This document shows positions 23,681 to 32,876 of a stretch of DNA of 64,000 nucleotides, piece by piece (position 1 is the stretch's first letter; each line of letters begins with the position of its first letter). A program made the translations under genes and the position numbers. Under the pieces are notes generated by a model, which had not been told where the DNA came from, ran no database searches, and saw nothing but the letters and a program-made list of their open reading frames with translations. Origin of the DNA: Entomohabitans teleogrylli (GTDB taxonomy: Bacteria > Pseudomonadota > Gammaproteobacteria > Enterobacterales > Enterobacteriaceae); contig NZ_KQ947377.1 of assembly GCF_001484765.1 (NCBI RefSeq), forward strand, positions 1-64,000, read 5' to 3'.

Positions 23681-24883
23681 TTAAGATTTACGTAAGCGCA
23701 ACAACAGGGCTGCCGCAATGAAAAGGCTGAGCGCAGCCAGCGCAAACGCCATAGAAAATCCCTGCCCGTCGGCGAGACTCCCGGCGACCAGCGGACCAAT
23801 AATTTGCCCGACGCCATACAGGGCCGTCATGGTGGCGACCGTTTGGGCGCTGGGGCGGCCGCTTAGCGTTACTCCATATTGCAGCGACAGCACGGTGATA
23901 CCCATAAAGGTTCCCCCGAGCAGCAGGCCTGCGCTCAAAGCGGCAACCATTGAGTCGGACAACACCGGTAGCAGCGCGCCAAGCCCCTGGAGCACGAACG
24001 CCAGTATCAACATTCGCGCGTATCCCTTACCGGCCGCATAGCGCCACAGCGGCGTACTGAGCGCGGCGGCGCAGCCGGTCACCACCCAAGCCAGCCGGGC
24101 GGTTTCCGGCGACTGCGTGGTAGTCTGGATCAGCGATACCAGGAAGGTCGCGCCAATGATATAGCCGAAACCTTCAAGGAAATAGCTGACCAGCAATATA
24201 CGGTAGCGGCGCTGCGGGCGATCGGCGCCCTGCGTCACGCCGGGTTCCGCGGCCAGGCGAACCTCCGGCGCCAGGTTACGTCCCGGATGTAACGCGACAG
24301 CGGCAAAAAGCGTCAGCGGCAGGCAAAACGCCGCCAGAGCGAGCCATATCGCCTCCGGGCCGCCGGCCTGGGGCAGTAAACCCGCGGCGGCGCCTCCCAG
24401 CGCGATCCCCACCCCCACGCCGCTGTATAAAACGCCGGCCAGCGCCGGACGACGGAGTGCGGCCAGAGTATCGAGCACAATGGAAGAACAGAGTACAAAG
24501 CAGGCGCCGGAGGCGAATCCCCCGGCAAAGCGCAGCGCACACCACCATAGCGGTGTCGATGCCAGTCCCATGGCCGCCGTGGTCGCCAGACTCACCCCTG
24601 ACAGCAGCACAAACCCAAGGTAGCGGCTCAACCCCGGCTTTGCCCTGCGCACAGCGAGTACGCCAGCCAGATACCCGGCGTAATTCCAGGCAGCGATGGC
24701 GCCGGCAATGTCTTCGCCAAATCCCCAGTCCGCCATCATATCCGGCAGCAGCGCGGTATAAGCAAAGCGGCCAATCCCCATCACAACCGCCAGCCCGCAC
24801 AGCCCTCCGAGGGTGGAAATGATGCCATTGCCATAGCCGGATGCCGGGACGGACATAGTTACAGCGTTTTTTGATCTCAACAC
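23681..24883 (-). CDS. MFS transporter, YbfB/YjiJ family
   Basis: A 400-residue major facilitator of 12 predicted membrane segments. GIGRFAYTALLPDMM near residue 36 is the signature of the YbfB/YjiJ family. Substrate unknown. I use the GTG start at 24883, because AAAAGCGGAGAAGCGG upstream is a good Shine-Dalgarno; the ATG at 24856 has none. It is divergent from a LysR gene across about 100 bp with a palindromic T-N11-A box, so the LysR protein likely controls it. This block is absent between pabA and fic in E. coli. Confidence 0.85.
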   Translation of the reverse strand: MLRSKNAVTMSVPASGYGNGIISTLGGLCGLAVVMGIGRFAYTALLPDMMADWGFGEDIAGAIAAWNYAGYLAGVLAVRRAKPGLSRYLGFVLLSGVSLATTAAMGLASTPLWWCALRFAGGFASGACFVLCSSIVLDTLAALRRPALAGVLYSGVGVGIALGGAAAGLLPQAGGPEAIWLALAAFCLPLTLFAAVALHPGRNLAPEVRLAAEPGVTQGADRPQRRYRILLVSYFLEGFGYIIGATFLVSLIQTTTQSPETARLAWVVTGCAAALSTPLWRYAAGKGYARMLILAFVLQGLGALLPVLSDSMVAALSAGLLLGGTFMGITVLSLQYGVTLSGRPSAQTVATMTALYGVGQIIGPLVAGSLADGQGFSMAFALAALSLFIAAALLLRLRKS

Positions 24884-24937
24884 CCGCTTCTCCGCTTTTC
24901 AGGGGGTCATTCATCAGCCAATGTAAGTAAAAACCAT

Positions 24938-24954
24938 ATTCAGGTAAAATGAAT
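24938..24954. promoter_or_regulatory. Putative LysR-type operator (ATTCAGGTAAAATGAAT)
   Basis: The inverted repeat ATTCA-N7-TGAAT contains the T-N11-A pattern of LysR-type regulator boxes. It lies midway between the divergent MFS and LysR starts. Assignment is inferred from position and pattern. Confidence 0.6.
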
Positions 24955-24986
24955 AAAAATAACCAGGTTGTTCTGGAATAGTGAAA

Positions 24987-25850
24987 ATGGATATTGCAGA
25001 TCTCAGAATGCTTATCGCCGTGGTTGATAACGGCAGCATTACCGGCGCAGCCCGGACGCTTAACCGGGTGCCTTCCGGCGTCACTACCCGATTGTTGCAA
25101 CTGGAAGCGACGCTCGGCGTCGCGCTTTTCCTGCGTGAAAAGCGGCGTCTGGTGGTGACGCCCAAAGGACGCCTGATGTATCAACACGCCCGGCGCATTC
25201 TGGAAATGATGCGCGAAGCCGAACAGCAGGTCACCAGCGCGGAGCCCGCCGGGAAGCTGCGCATCGGCGCCATGGAAAGTACCGCCGCCGTCAGGCTGCC
25301 CGAGCCGCTGGCCAGACTTCACCAGCGTTATCCAGGCCTCGCCCTGGAATTGACCACCGGCACCAGCCGCTGGCTTTATGAACAACTACTGGATAATCAA
25401 CTGGACGCTATTTTCGCCGCGGATATCGGCAGCGACGAGATAACCGGACGAGCGGTAGCGTTTGAGGAGCAACTGGTGCTGATTGCGCCTGCCGCTCATC
25501 CACCGGTGCGCGATCCTCACGATATCGCCGGCAAGACGCTGCTGACTTTTCGGGAAGGCTGTTCCTACCGGACACGGTTTATCGGCTGGTTTCAGTCCGG
25601 TCATCTGGAACCGGGAAACATTGTCGATCTGGCCTCTTACCATGCGATTATGGGCGGTGTGGCCGCCGGCATGGGGGTGGGGATTGTCCCGGCGGCGGTA
25701 CTGGCGCTGTTCCCGGATAAGCGCACGTTATCGGTACATGCGCTGCCGCCGACAACCGGCGACGTCACCACTGAGATTATCTGGCGCAACGGCATGGGCC
25801 AGGCAAATATTCTGGCGTTGCAGGCGTGCCTGCGCCCCGACTCATCCTGA
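24987..25850 (+). CDS. LysR-type transcriptional regulator, PtrR/YneJ-like
   Basis: A 287-residue LysR regulator. The N-terminal winged HTH (residues 1-60) includes GSITGAARTLNRVPSGVTTRLLQLE. An effector-binding domain follows (about 88-285), with LRIGAMESTAAVRLPEPLA and an FREGCSYR segment resembling E. coli PtrR/YneJ. I start at ATG 24987 (MDIADLRML) rather than GTG 24981, since GGAA lies 8 bp upstream of it. Divergent orientation suggests that it controls the MFS/tautomerase genes. Its 3' end overlaps the convergent fic stop by 9 bp, as if the block were fitted tightly against fic. Confidence 0.88.
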   Translation: MDIADLRMLIAVVDNGSITGAARTLNRVPSGVTTRLLQLEATLGVALFLREKRRLVVTPKGRLMYQHARRILEMMREAEQQVTSAEPAGKLRIGAMESTAAVRLPEPLARLHQRYPGLALELTTGTSRWLYEQLLDNQLDAIFAADIGSDEITGRAVAFEEQLVLIAPAAHPPVRDPHDIAGKTLLTFREGCSYRTRFIGWFQSGHLEPGNIVDLASYHAIMGGVAAGMGVGIVPAAVLALFPDKRTLSVHALPPTTGDVTTEIIWRNGMGQANILALQACLRPDSS

Positions 25851-26480
25851 ATGGCTATCAGCTCCGGCGGCGTCTGTCCGGGCGCCTTCCGGTACGACGC
25901 TCACCGCGCGGCTGAAAATAGCGATCAGCGGTTGCAGATCGCCCATCGCCCCCTGCTGGTTGGCCGCCCGCCAACCATCCACATCAATATCCCGCCAGTC
26001 AATACTGTATCCGGCATGAACCGCCAGTTGTTCAAAAAAGACGCGCTGGGCGCGACCGGAGCCGATGCGGAATGGGTGCAACACATTGATCTCACAATAA
26101 TAGTGAGCCAGCCGTTCGACAAATATCTGGTGCGCCAGACCGACCAGATACCCCTCCTCTTCAAGGGCGCGCATCAGGGCATTGCCCTCTTTTTCGATAT
26201 ATTCGAAATGGCAAAAACGTGTATCGCCGCGGTAAATATCCACCTCACGCAGCTTCCCGGCCCAATCGTAAAGATCCTGAAAGAGTTGATGATGGATTTC
26301 GCACAGATACGGCAGGCCGCGCGCCTGCGGCCCCAAAGGCAGCGTCGCGGCGCGCAGGGCGCTAAGTTCAGCCTCCGCGGCGGCGAGGCGGTGCGCTTCG
26401 CGGATATTCAGGCGGTTACGCAGTACCTGAATACCGGACCAGTAGTAGGGATCGCGCCCGGCGCCGAATTTATCGCTCAT
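25842..26480 (-). CDS. fic: Fic-domain protein with degenerate active-site motif
   Basis: A 212-residue Fic-fold protein; the family AMPylates target proteins. The motif reads HPFRIGSGRAQR against the canonical HPFx(D/E)GNGRxxR. The catalytic His and final Arg are kept, but the Mg-binding acid is Ile and Asn is Ser. E. coli Fic is similarly altered (HPFRVGSG), so this is a subfamily trait; AMPylation is doubtful. The ATG has GAACTGAGGAGG upstream, inside yhfG, and the two genes overlap by 11 bp. The C-terminus is about 12 residues longer than in E. coli. Confidence 0.92.
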   Translation of the reverse strand: MSDKFGAGRDPYYWSGIQVLRNRLNIREAHRLAAAEAELSALRAATLPLGPQARGLPYLCEIHHQLFQDLYDWAGKLREVDIYRGDTRFCHFEYIEKEGNALMRALEEEGYLVGLAHQIFVERLAHYYCEINVLHPFRIGSGRAQRVFFEQLAVHAGYSIDWRDIDVDGWRAANQQGAMGDLQPLIAIFSRAVSVVPEGARTDAAGADSHSG

Positions 26481-26637
26481 AGTGCCTCCTCAGTTCGGCA
26501 ATACGGGCTACGGCCTGTTCGCCGGAAAGCGCGATCGGTGGCGCATCAATACCTTCCAGACGCTGGCTGGCCTGGTAGTTGCGACTGCGGCAGGATTCCC
26601 AGAAATGCTGTTTTTGTCTGTCTGTCAGCGCGTTCAT
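26470..26637 (-). CDS. yhfG: YhfG, FicA-type antitoxin partner of Fic
   Basis: A 55-residue protein (MNALTDRQKQHFWESCRSRN at its N-terminus, ending RIAELRRHYER). The inhibitory motif (S/T)xxxE(G/N) is present as SQRLEG (24-29) with E28, the residue that blocks the ATP gamma-phosphate site in class I Fic proteins. The Shine-Dalgarno AAGGAGG lies 5 bp upstream. It overlaps fic by 11 bp, the usual antitoxin-first coupling. Confidence 0.9.
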   Translation of the reverse strand: MNALTDRQKQHFWESCRSRNYQASQRLEGIDAPPIALSGEQAVARIAELRRHYER

Positions 26638-26748
26638 TCAGCCTCCTTCAGTACCGGACAGTATTGCCACAAGTATAAGCAGCAATCGCCGGATGCGCCG
26701 GAAAGAGGCCTGGCAGGAGCGGGCAGCCAGGAGCACCCGCGCGATCAA

Positions 26749-27321
26749 TCAGGGGAGAACTTTTGCGGAGAGGATAACCACGGGTTTAGACGGTACATTC
26801 TGATACGGGCCGACATCATGGGTCGGCACCTGGGCTATCTTATCCGCCACATCCAGCCCTTTCACCACTTTACCGAACACCGCATAGCCGAAATCACGCT
26901 GGCCATGGTCGAGGAAGGCATTATCGGCAATATTGATAAAAAACTGGCTGGTAGCGCTGTCTTTGTCCGCGGTGCGCGCCATAGAGATGGTGCCGCGCTT
27001 GTTGAGCAAACCATTATCCGCTTCATTCTTGATTGGCGCATTGGTTACCTTCTGATTCATATCCGCGGTAAAACCGCCGCCCTGAATCATAAAGCCCGGA
27101 ATCACCCGGTGAAAGGTGGTGTTGTTATAGAAACCGTTGTTCACATAATCGACGAAGTTTTTCACTGTCACCGGCGCCTTCTGGCTGTCCAGTTCCAGTT
27201 CAATGTTTCCTGCAGAGGTCGTCAACAGAACGCGCGGATCGCCATTTGCGGCCAGCGCAGCCGGAGACATTGCGGAACAAGCAAGTACAGCTACTACAGC
27301 CGCCAGAGTCGATTTGAACAT
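26749..27321 (-). CDS. ppiA: Periplasmic peptidyl-prolyl cis-trans isomerase A (cyclophilin)
   Basis: A 190-residue cyclophilin with the signal peptide [20 protein letters not shown], cut after AALA before ANGDPRV. Cyclophilin core motifs [25 protein letters not shown] and [11 protein letters not shown] are intact, including the catalytic Arg in FHRV. Length equals E. coli PpiA. It assists periplasmic folding alongside FkpA. Confidence 0.96.
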   Translation of the reverse strand: MFKSTLAAVVAVLACSAMSPAALAANGDPRVLLTTSAGNIELELDSQKAPVTVKNFVDYVNNGFYNNTTFHRVIPGFMIQGGGFTADMNQKVTNAPIKNEADNGLLNKRGTISMARTADKDSATSQFFINIADNAFLDHGQRDFGYAVFGKVVKGLDVADKIAQVPTHDVGPYQNVPSKPVVILSAKVLP

Positions 27322-27601
27322 GGGGATTTCCTTTATAAAGCTATCATTAAGGCAAGAGCCATGATTCTAAAGAGCGATGGCGCAACGTGCCACACCTTTA
27401 CCTGTATTTACGTAACCAAAATACTACCTGCCGCCAGCGGAATGGCTCAGTAAGATTATCCATGCGTGATGATAATCATAAAAATATGAGCAACTCTTAT
27501 ATATAAATTCATAAAATATTTAATTCGATCACATTAATCTCTACAATCTGGCCGCCTCCTGCGCAGTCAGTGCGCGTTACTTTTCTATTCACAGGCCAGC
27601 T

Positions 27602-28774
27602 ATGACCAACAGCAATCGTATCAGGCTCACATGGATCAGTTTTTTCGCTTACGCGCTCACCGGCGCGCTAGTGATTGTCACCGGGATGGTGATGGGGAAC
27701 ATCGCAGACGACTTTCATCTGCCCGTCTCCAGCATGAGCAACACTTTCACCTTTTTAAACGCCGGTATCCTGATCTCTATCTTCCTGAACGCCTGGCTGA
27801 TGGAAATTGTGCCGCTGAAAACCCAGTTGCGCTTTGGCTTTATACTGATGATTATCGCCGTGGCCGGACTGATGTTCAGCCACAGCCTGGCGCTGTTTTC
27901 CCTGATGATGTTCATTCTCGGGCTGGTGAGCGGCATTACCATGTCGATCGGCACATTTCTGGTCACTCACCTGTATCACGGTCGCCAGCGCGGCTCACGC
28001 CTGCTGTTTACCGATTCGTTTTTCAGTATGGCCGGCATGATTTTCCCGATGGTGGCCGCCTTCCTGCTGGCCCGCAGCATTAGCTGGTACTGGGTATATG
28101 CCTGTATCGGACTGGTCTATATCGCTATCTTCCTGCTGACCATCGGCTGCGATTTCCCGGTACTGGGCAAACAGGCCCATGCCAGCGATCAGCCGGCGGC
28201 CAAAGAAAAATGGGGTCCTGGCGTGCTGTTTTTATCCATCGCCGCCCTGTGCTACATCCTCGGGCAACTGGGTTTTATCTCCTGGGTACCGGAATACGCC
28301 AAAGGGCTCGGCATGAGTCTCAATGACGCCGGTAAGCTGGTCAGCGATTTCTGGATGTCTTACATGCTCGGGATGTGGGCCTTCAGCTTTATCCTGCGCT
28401 ACTTCGATCTGCAGCGCATTCTGACGGCGCTGGCCGCCATGGCGGCAGTGCTGATGTACGGCTTTATCAACGCCGATATCGGGCATATGGCGTGGTTTAT
28501 ACTGGCGCTGGGCTTTTTCTCAAGCGCCATTTATACCTCGATCATTACCCTCGGTTCCCAGCAAACCCGCGTCGCGTCGCCGAAGCTGGTCAATTTCGTT
28601 CTGACCTGCGGCACTATCGGCACCATGCTGACTTTCGTGGTGACCGGGCCTATCGTCGCTCATAGCGGTCCGCAGGCGGCATTATTTACCGCCAACGGTC
28701 TGTACGGCGTAGTCGTTGTGATGTGCCTGGCGCTGGGCTTTGTCTCCCGACATCGCCAGCACGCCGCGCCATAA
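27602..28774 (+). CDS. tsgA: MFS transporter TsgA
   Basis: A 390-residue major facilitator with 12 hydrophobic segments (E. coli 393). The N-terminus [21 protein letters not shown], counted over residues 1-21, matches TsgA. Its substrate is not established; the name reflects a tellurite/selenite-related Salmonella phenotype. It is upstream of the nitrite operon in the conserved order, but here codA lies between on the opposite strand. Confidence 0.93.
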   Translation: MTNSNRIRLTWISFFAYALTGALVIVTGMVMGNIADDFHLPVSSMSNTFTFLNAGILISIFLNAWLMEIVPLKTQLRFGFILMIIAVAGLMFSHSLALFSLMMFILGLVSGITMSIGTFLVTHLYHGRQRGSRLLFTDSFFSMAGMIFPMVAAFLLARSISWYWVYACIGLVYIAIFLLTIGCDFPVLGKQAHASDQPAAKEKWGPGVLFLSIAALCYILGQLGFISWVPEYAKGLGMSLNDAGKLVSDFWMSYMLGMWAFSFILRYFDLQRILTALAAMAAVLMYGFINADIGHMAWFILALGFFSSAIYTSIITLGSQQTRVASPKLVNFVLTCGTIGTMLTFVVTGPIVAHSGPQAALFTANGLYGVVVVMCLALGFVSRHRQHAAP

Positions 28775-28793
28775 CCCGCCGCGCTCCCGGCAT

Positions 28794-30089
28794 TTACTGC
28801 GCGGAGCGCGTAAAATCAATCTCCTCACCGCCCCGATCGGTCATCACCCAGGTTTGCGCCAGTTGGGTGGTGGCGATCACTCTCCCCTGGCGAATCGACC
28901 AGCGTACCGGCACCTGGCGGCGCAGCGCTTCAAAACCGTTCTCTGCCGGCAGAATAATCAGATTCGCCGTATTGCCGGTGGCGATGCCGTAATCTTTCAC
29001 GCCCAGCGCGCGGGCGCTGTTGGACGAGATCAGCGTTAACCCGTCATCAATCTGCGGATAGCCCATCATCTGGCATACGTGCAACCCCATATGCAGCACT
29101 TGCAACATATTCGCGGTACCGAGGGGATACCAGGGGTCGAAGACATCGTCATGGCCGAAGCAGACATTAATGCCCGCCTCCAGCAGCTCTTTCACCCGGG
29201 TAACGCCGCGCCGCTTCGGGTAATCGTCAAAACGCCCCTGCAGATGAATATTCACCAGCGGATTCGCGACAAAATGAATACCGGACAGTTTCAATAACCG
29301 GAACAGTCGCGAGGTATAGGCGCCGTTGTAGGAGTGCATCGCGGTGGTATGGCTGGCGGTCACCCGATCGCCAATGCCGTCGCGGTGCGCCAGCGCGGCA
29401 ACGGTCTCGATAAAGCGCGATTGCTCGTCATCGATCTCATCGCAGTGAATATCCAGCGAACGGTCATAGCGTTTAGCCAGTGTGAAAGCCTTGTGAAGCG
29501 ATTCAACACCGTATTCGCGGGTAAACTCAAAATGCGGTATCGCCCCCACCACATCCGCTCCCAGCTTCAGCGCTTCTTCCAGCAGGGCCTCGCCATTGGG
29601 ATACGACAAAATGCCCTCCTGGGGGAACGCCACCAGTTGGAGGTCAATCCACGGCGCCACTTCGCGTTTCACTTCCAGCATCGCCTTCAGGGCCGTGAGC
29701 GTCGGGTCAGAGACATCGACATGGCTGCGCACATACTGGATCCCATTGGCGATTTGCCATTTCAGGGTCTGCCAGGCGCGGTTTTTCACATCCTCATGAC
29801 TCAGCAGCGCCTTACGCTCCGCCCAGCGCTCAATCCCTTCAAACAATGTCCCGGAATGGTTCCAGTGCGGCTGACCGGCGGTCTGGGTAGTGTCGAGATG
29901 GATGTGAGGCTCGACAAATGGCGCTACCGCCAGCCCGCCGCGCGCATTCAGGACTTCATAGCTCTCCGCGCGCATCTCCCCCATTGGCGTAATCTCACCG
30001 AAGCGCCCTTTATCGATAGCCAGTTGCCACAGCCCTTCTCTGCCTGGTAAACGCACATTCTGAATCAGCCACAGCGCCGTTGTCGTCAT
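28794..30089 (-). CDS. codA: Cytosine deaminase
   Basis: A 431-residue amidohydrolase closely resembling E. coli CodA (427), which deaminates cytosine to uracil. Metal ligands and catalytic residues are visible: [19 protein letters not shown] (His and catalytic Glu), SHTTAMHSY and [10 protein letters not shown] (Asp). I start at ATG 30089 ([16 protein letters not shown]), with GAGGG 7 bp upstream; the frame is open to 30203, but that extension has no family similarity. In E. coli codA is downstream of the permease gene codB elsewhere on the map. No codB is present here. It is convergent with tsgA and divergent from nirB. Confidence 0.93.
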   Translation of the reverse strand: MTTTALWLIQNVRLPGREGLWQLAIDKGRFGEITPMGEMRAESYEVLNARGGLAVAPFVEPHIHLDTTQTAGQPHWNHSGTLFEGIERWAERKALLSHEDVKNRAWQTLKWQIANGIQYVRSHVDVSDPTLTALKAMLEVKREVAPWIDLQLVAFPQEGILSYPNGEALLEEALKLGADVVGAIPHFEFTREYGVESLHKAFTLAKRYDRSLDIHCDEIDDEQSRFIETVAALAHRDGIGDRVTASHTTAMHSYNGAYTSRLFRLLKLSGIHFVANPLVNIHLQGRFDDYPKRRGVTRVKELLEAGINVCFGHDDVFDPWYPLGTANMLQVLHMGLHVCQMMGYPQIDDGLTLISSNSARALGVKDYGIATGNTANLIILPAENGFEALRRQVPVRWSIRQGRVIATTQLAQTWVMTDRGGEEIDFTRSAQ

Positions 30090-30231
30090 CACCACACCCT
30101 CATGATTGGTTCCCTGCCCAGAGTGATAGCATAGCTGGCGCCGCAATACTGCGTTTTTTGTCGTCAACACCCCGATTCGCGAAACCCCATCGTTTTCCAT
30201 CACTTACAAAAACCACACAAAATCAATGATA

Positions 30232-30247
30232 TACCACTTAAGGGGTA
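30232..30247. promoter_or_regulatory. NarL/NarP 7-2-7 site of the nir promoter
   Basis: TACCACT-TA-AGGGGTA is an inverted pair of NarL heptamers with 2-bp spacing. Its centre (30239.5) is 69.5 bp upstream of the inferred start near 30309, exactly the -69.5 position known for E. coli nirB. Confidence 0.88.
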
Positions 30248-30260
30248 TATAAAGCCGCAT

Positions 30261-30274
30261 TTGATTTGCATCAA
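30261..30274. promoter_or_regulatory. FNR box of the nir promoter
   Basis: TTGATTTGCATCAA is a perfect TTGATNNNNATCAA. Its centre (30267.5) lies 41.5 bp before the inferred start near 30309, with TAAGGT (30296-30301) as -10. This is a class II FNR-activated promoter, as in E. coli. Confidence 0.93.
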
Positions 30275-30332
30275 TAATCGCCATTGCTGAATCGTTAAGG
30301 TAAGCGATAAAAGATCAGAAATTGAGGCAATA

Positions 30333-32876
30333 ATGAGCAAAACCAGACTCGCTATTATTGGTAACGGCATGGTCGGGCACCGCTTTATCGAAGAGCTTAT
30401 TGATAAAGCGGAACCGGGTCAGTTCGATATCACCGTCTTCTGCGAAGAGCCGCGCATCGCCTACGATCGGGTTCATCTCTCCTCTTATTTTTCCCACCAC
30501 ACCGCAGAAGAACTTTCGCTGGTACGCGAAGGGTACTATCAGAAGCACGGCGTCACCGTGCTAATCGGGGAGCGCGCCATCACCATCAATCGCCAGGAGA
30601 AAGTGATCCATTCCAGCGCCGGACGCACCGTGTTCTATGACAAACTGATCATGGCCACCGGGTCGTACCCGTGGATCCCGCCTATCAAAGGGGCCGAGAC
30701 TCAGGATTGCTTCGTTTACCGCACAATTGAAGATCTCAACGCCATTGAAGCCTGCGCCCGACGCAGCAAGCGCGGCGCCGTGGTCGGCGGCGGCCTGCTG
30801 GGGCTCGAAGCGGCCGGGGCGCTGAAAAATCTCGGCGTGGAAACTCACGTTATCGAATTCGCGCCGATGCTGATGGCCGAACAGCTCGATCAGATGGGCG
30901 GCGATCAGCTGCGCCGGAAAATTGAACGGATGGGCGTGAAAGTACACACCAGTAAGAACACCCAGGAAATTGTCCAGCAGGGCACGGATGGGCGTAAAAC
31001 CATGCGCTTTGCCGACGGCAGCGAGCTGGAAATCGATTTTATCGTCTTCTCTACCGGTATCCGCCCTCAGGATAAACTGGCCCGCCAGTGCGATCTGGCC
31101 GTGGCTCAACGCGGCGGTATTGTCATTAACGACTGCTGCCAGACCTCCGACCCGGATATCTACGCCATCGGCGAATGCGCCAGCTGGAATAGCCGTACCT
31201 TCGGCCTGGTGGCGCCGGGCTACAAAATGGCGCAGGTGACAGTAGACCACCTGCTGGGCAATGAGAACCGCTTCCAGGGCGCCGATATGAGCGCCAAACT
31301 CAAACTGCTGGGGGTGGATGTCGGCGGTATTGGCGACGCGCACGGCCGCGCGCCGGGCTGCCGCAGCTACGTCTGGCTCGATGAAAACAAAGAAGTCTAC
31401 AAACGGCTGATCGTCAGCGCCGATAATAAAACGCTGCTCGGCGCGGTACTGGTGGGCGATACCAGCGACTTCGGCAACCTGCTGCAACTGATGCTGAACG
31501 CCATTGAACTGCCGGAAAACCCGGATTCGCTGATCCTGCCGGCCCACGCCAGCGGCGGTAAACCGGCCATCGGAGTGGATAAACTGCCGGACAGCGCCCA
31601 GATTTGCTCCTGTTTTGACGTCACCAAAGGCCACCTGATTGCCGCCATCAACCAAGGCTGCCACACCGTCGCGGCGCTGAAAGCGGAAACCAAAGCCGGT
31701 ACCGGCTGTGGCGGCTGTATTCCGCTGGTCACCCAGGTGCTGAATGCCGAACTGGCCAAACAGGGTATCGAGGTGGACAACAACCTGTGCGAACACTTTG
31801 CGTTCTCCCGCCAGGAGTTGTATCACCTGATTCGCGTGGAAGGGATTAAAACCTTTGAAGAACTACTGGCGAAATACGGCAAAGGATACGGCTGCGAAGT
31901 CTGTAAGCCGACCGTAGGTTCGCTGCTGGCCTCCTGCTGGAATGAATACGTTCTACAACCTCAGCATACGCCGCTGCAGGATACCAACGACAACTTCCTG
32001 GCCAATATTCAGAAAGACGGTACCTACTCGGTGATCCCGCGTTCTGCGGGCGGCGAGATCACCCCGGAAGGGCTGATGGCCGTGGGCCGTATCGCCCGCG
32101 AATTTAATCTGTATACCAAAATCACCGGCTCCCAGCGTATCGGCCTGTTTGGGGCGCAAAAAGACGATCTGCCGGCAATCTGGCGCCAGTTGATCGCCGC
32201 CGGTTTCGAAACCGGGCACGCTTACGCGAAGGCGCTGCGCATGGCGAAAACCTGCGTCGGCAGTACCTGGTGCCGCTACGGCGTGGGCGACAGCGTCGGC
32301 TTCGGCGTGGAGCTGGAAAACCGCTATAAAGGCATTCGCACACCGCACAAAATGAAATTTGGCGTCTCCGGCTGCACCCGCGAATGCGCCGAAGCCCAGG
32401 GGAAAGATGTCGGCATCATCGCCACCGAAAAAGGCTGGAACCTGTACGTGTGCGGCAACGGCGGTATGAAGCCGCGCCACGCCGACCTGCTGGCGGCAGA
32501 CCTCGACAGCGATACCCTGGTCCGCTACCTCGACCGTTTCATGATGTTCTATATCCGCACCGGCGACAAACTGCAGCGCACCTCTGTCTGGCTGGAAAAT
32601 CTCGACGGGGGCATCGACTACCTGAAGAGCGTTATCATTGACGACAAACTGGGACTCAACTCGCAGCTGGAAGCCGAAATGAAGCGCCTGCGCGACGCGG
32701 TTATCTGCGAATGGAGCGCAACGGTCAACAATCCGCAGGCTCAGACCCGCTTCCGGCACTTTATCAACAGCCCGCTGCGCGACCCCAATGTTCAGGTGGT
32801 AGCGGAACGCCAGCAGCATCGCCCGGCCACCCCATATGAACGTATCCCGGTAATGCTTGTGGAGGAAACCGTATGA
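30333..32876 (+). CDS. nirB: NADH-dependent nitrite reductase large subunit
   Basis: An 847-residue cytoplasmic siroheme flavoprotein that reduces nitrite to ammonium with NADH. Domains in order: an FAD site (IIGNGMVGHRFIE), an NAD site (AVVGGGLLGLEAAG), a BFD-like [2Fe-2S] region (ICSCFDVTKG ... GTGCGGC), and sulfite/nitrite-reductase domains with the 4Fe-4S/siroheme ligands TCVGSTWC and GCTREC. Length equals E. coli NirB. The stop overlaps nirD by 4 bp (ATGA). Regulation is through the FNR and NarL/P sites upstream. Confidence 0.98.
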   Translation: MSKTRLAIIGNGMVGHRFIEELIDKAEPGQFDITVFCEEPRIAYDRVHLSSYFSHHTAEELSLVREGYYQKHGVTVLIGERAITINRQEKVIHSSAGRTVFYDKLIMATGSYPWIPPIKGAETQDCFVYRTIEDLNAIEACARRSKRGAVVGGGLLGLEAAGALKNLGVETHVIEFAPMLMAEQLDQMGGDQLRRKIERMGVKVHTSKNTQEIVQQGTDGRKTMRFADGSELEIDFIVFSTGIRPQDKLARQCDLAVAQRGGIVINDCCQTSDPDIYAIGECASWNSRTFGLVAPGYKMAQVTVDHLLGNENRFQGADMSAKLKLLGVDVGGIGDAHGRAPGCRSYVWLDENKEVYKRLIVSADNKTLLGAVLVGDTSDFGNLLQLMLNAIELPENPDSLILPAHASGGKPAIGVDKLPDSAQICSCFDVTKGHLIAAINQGCHTVAALKAETKAGTGCGGCIPLVTQVLNAELAKQGIEVDNNLCEHFAFSRQELYHLIRVEGIKTFEELLAKYGKGYGCEVCKPTVGSLLASCWNEYVLQPQHTPLQDTNDNFLANIQKDGTYSVIPRSAGGEITPEGLMAVGRIAREFNLYTKITGSQRIGLFGAQKDDLPAIWRQLIAAGFETGHAYAKALRMAKTCVGSTWCRYGVGDSVGFGVELENRYKGIRTPHKMKFGVSGCTRECAEAQGKDVGIIATEKGWNLYVCGNGGMKPRHADLLAADLDSDTLVRYLDRFMMFYIRTGDKLQRTSVWLENLDGGIDYLKSVIIDDKLGLNSQLEAEMKRLRDAVICEWSATVNNPQAQTRFRHFINSPLRDPNVQVVAERQQHRPATPYERIPVMLVEETV

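Noticed and set aside
28794-30203. N-terminally extended codA starting near 30203
   Set aside because: The extra 38 residues have no similarity to cytosine deaminase and would cover the nir regulatory region; ATG 30089 has a better ribosome-binding site.
30561-31826. 421-codon open frame antisense to nirB, and a second one at 31953-32819
   Set aside because: Typical shadow of a GC-rich, codon-biased gene; composition is implausible and no family resemblance is seen.
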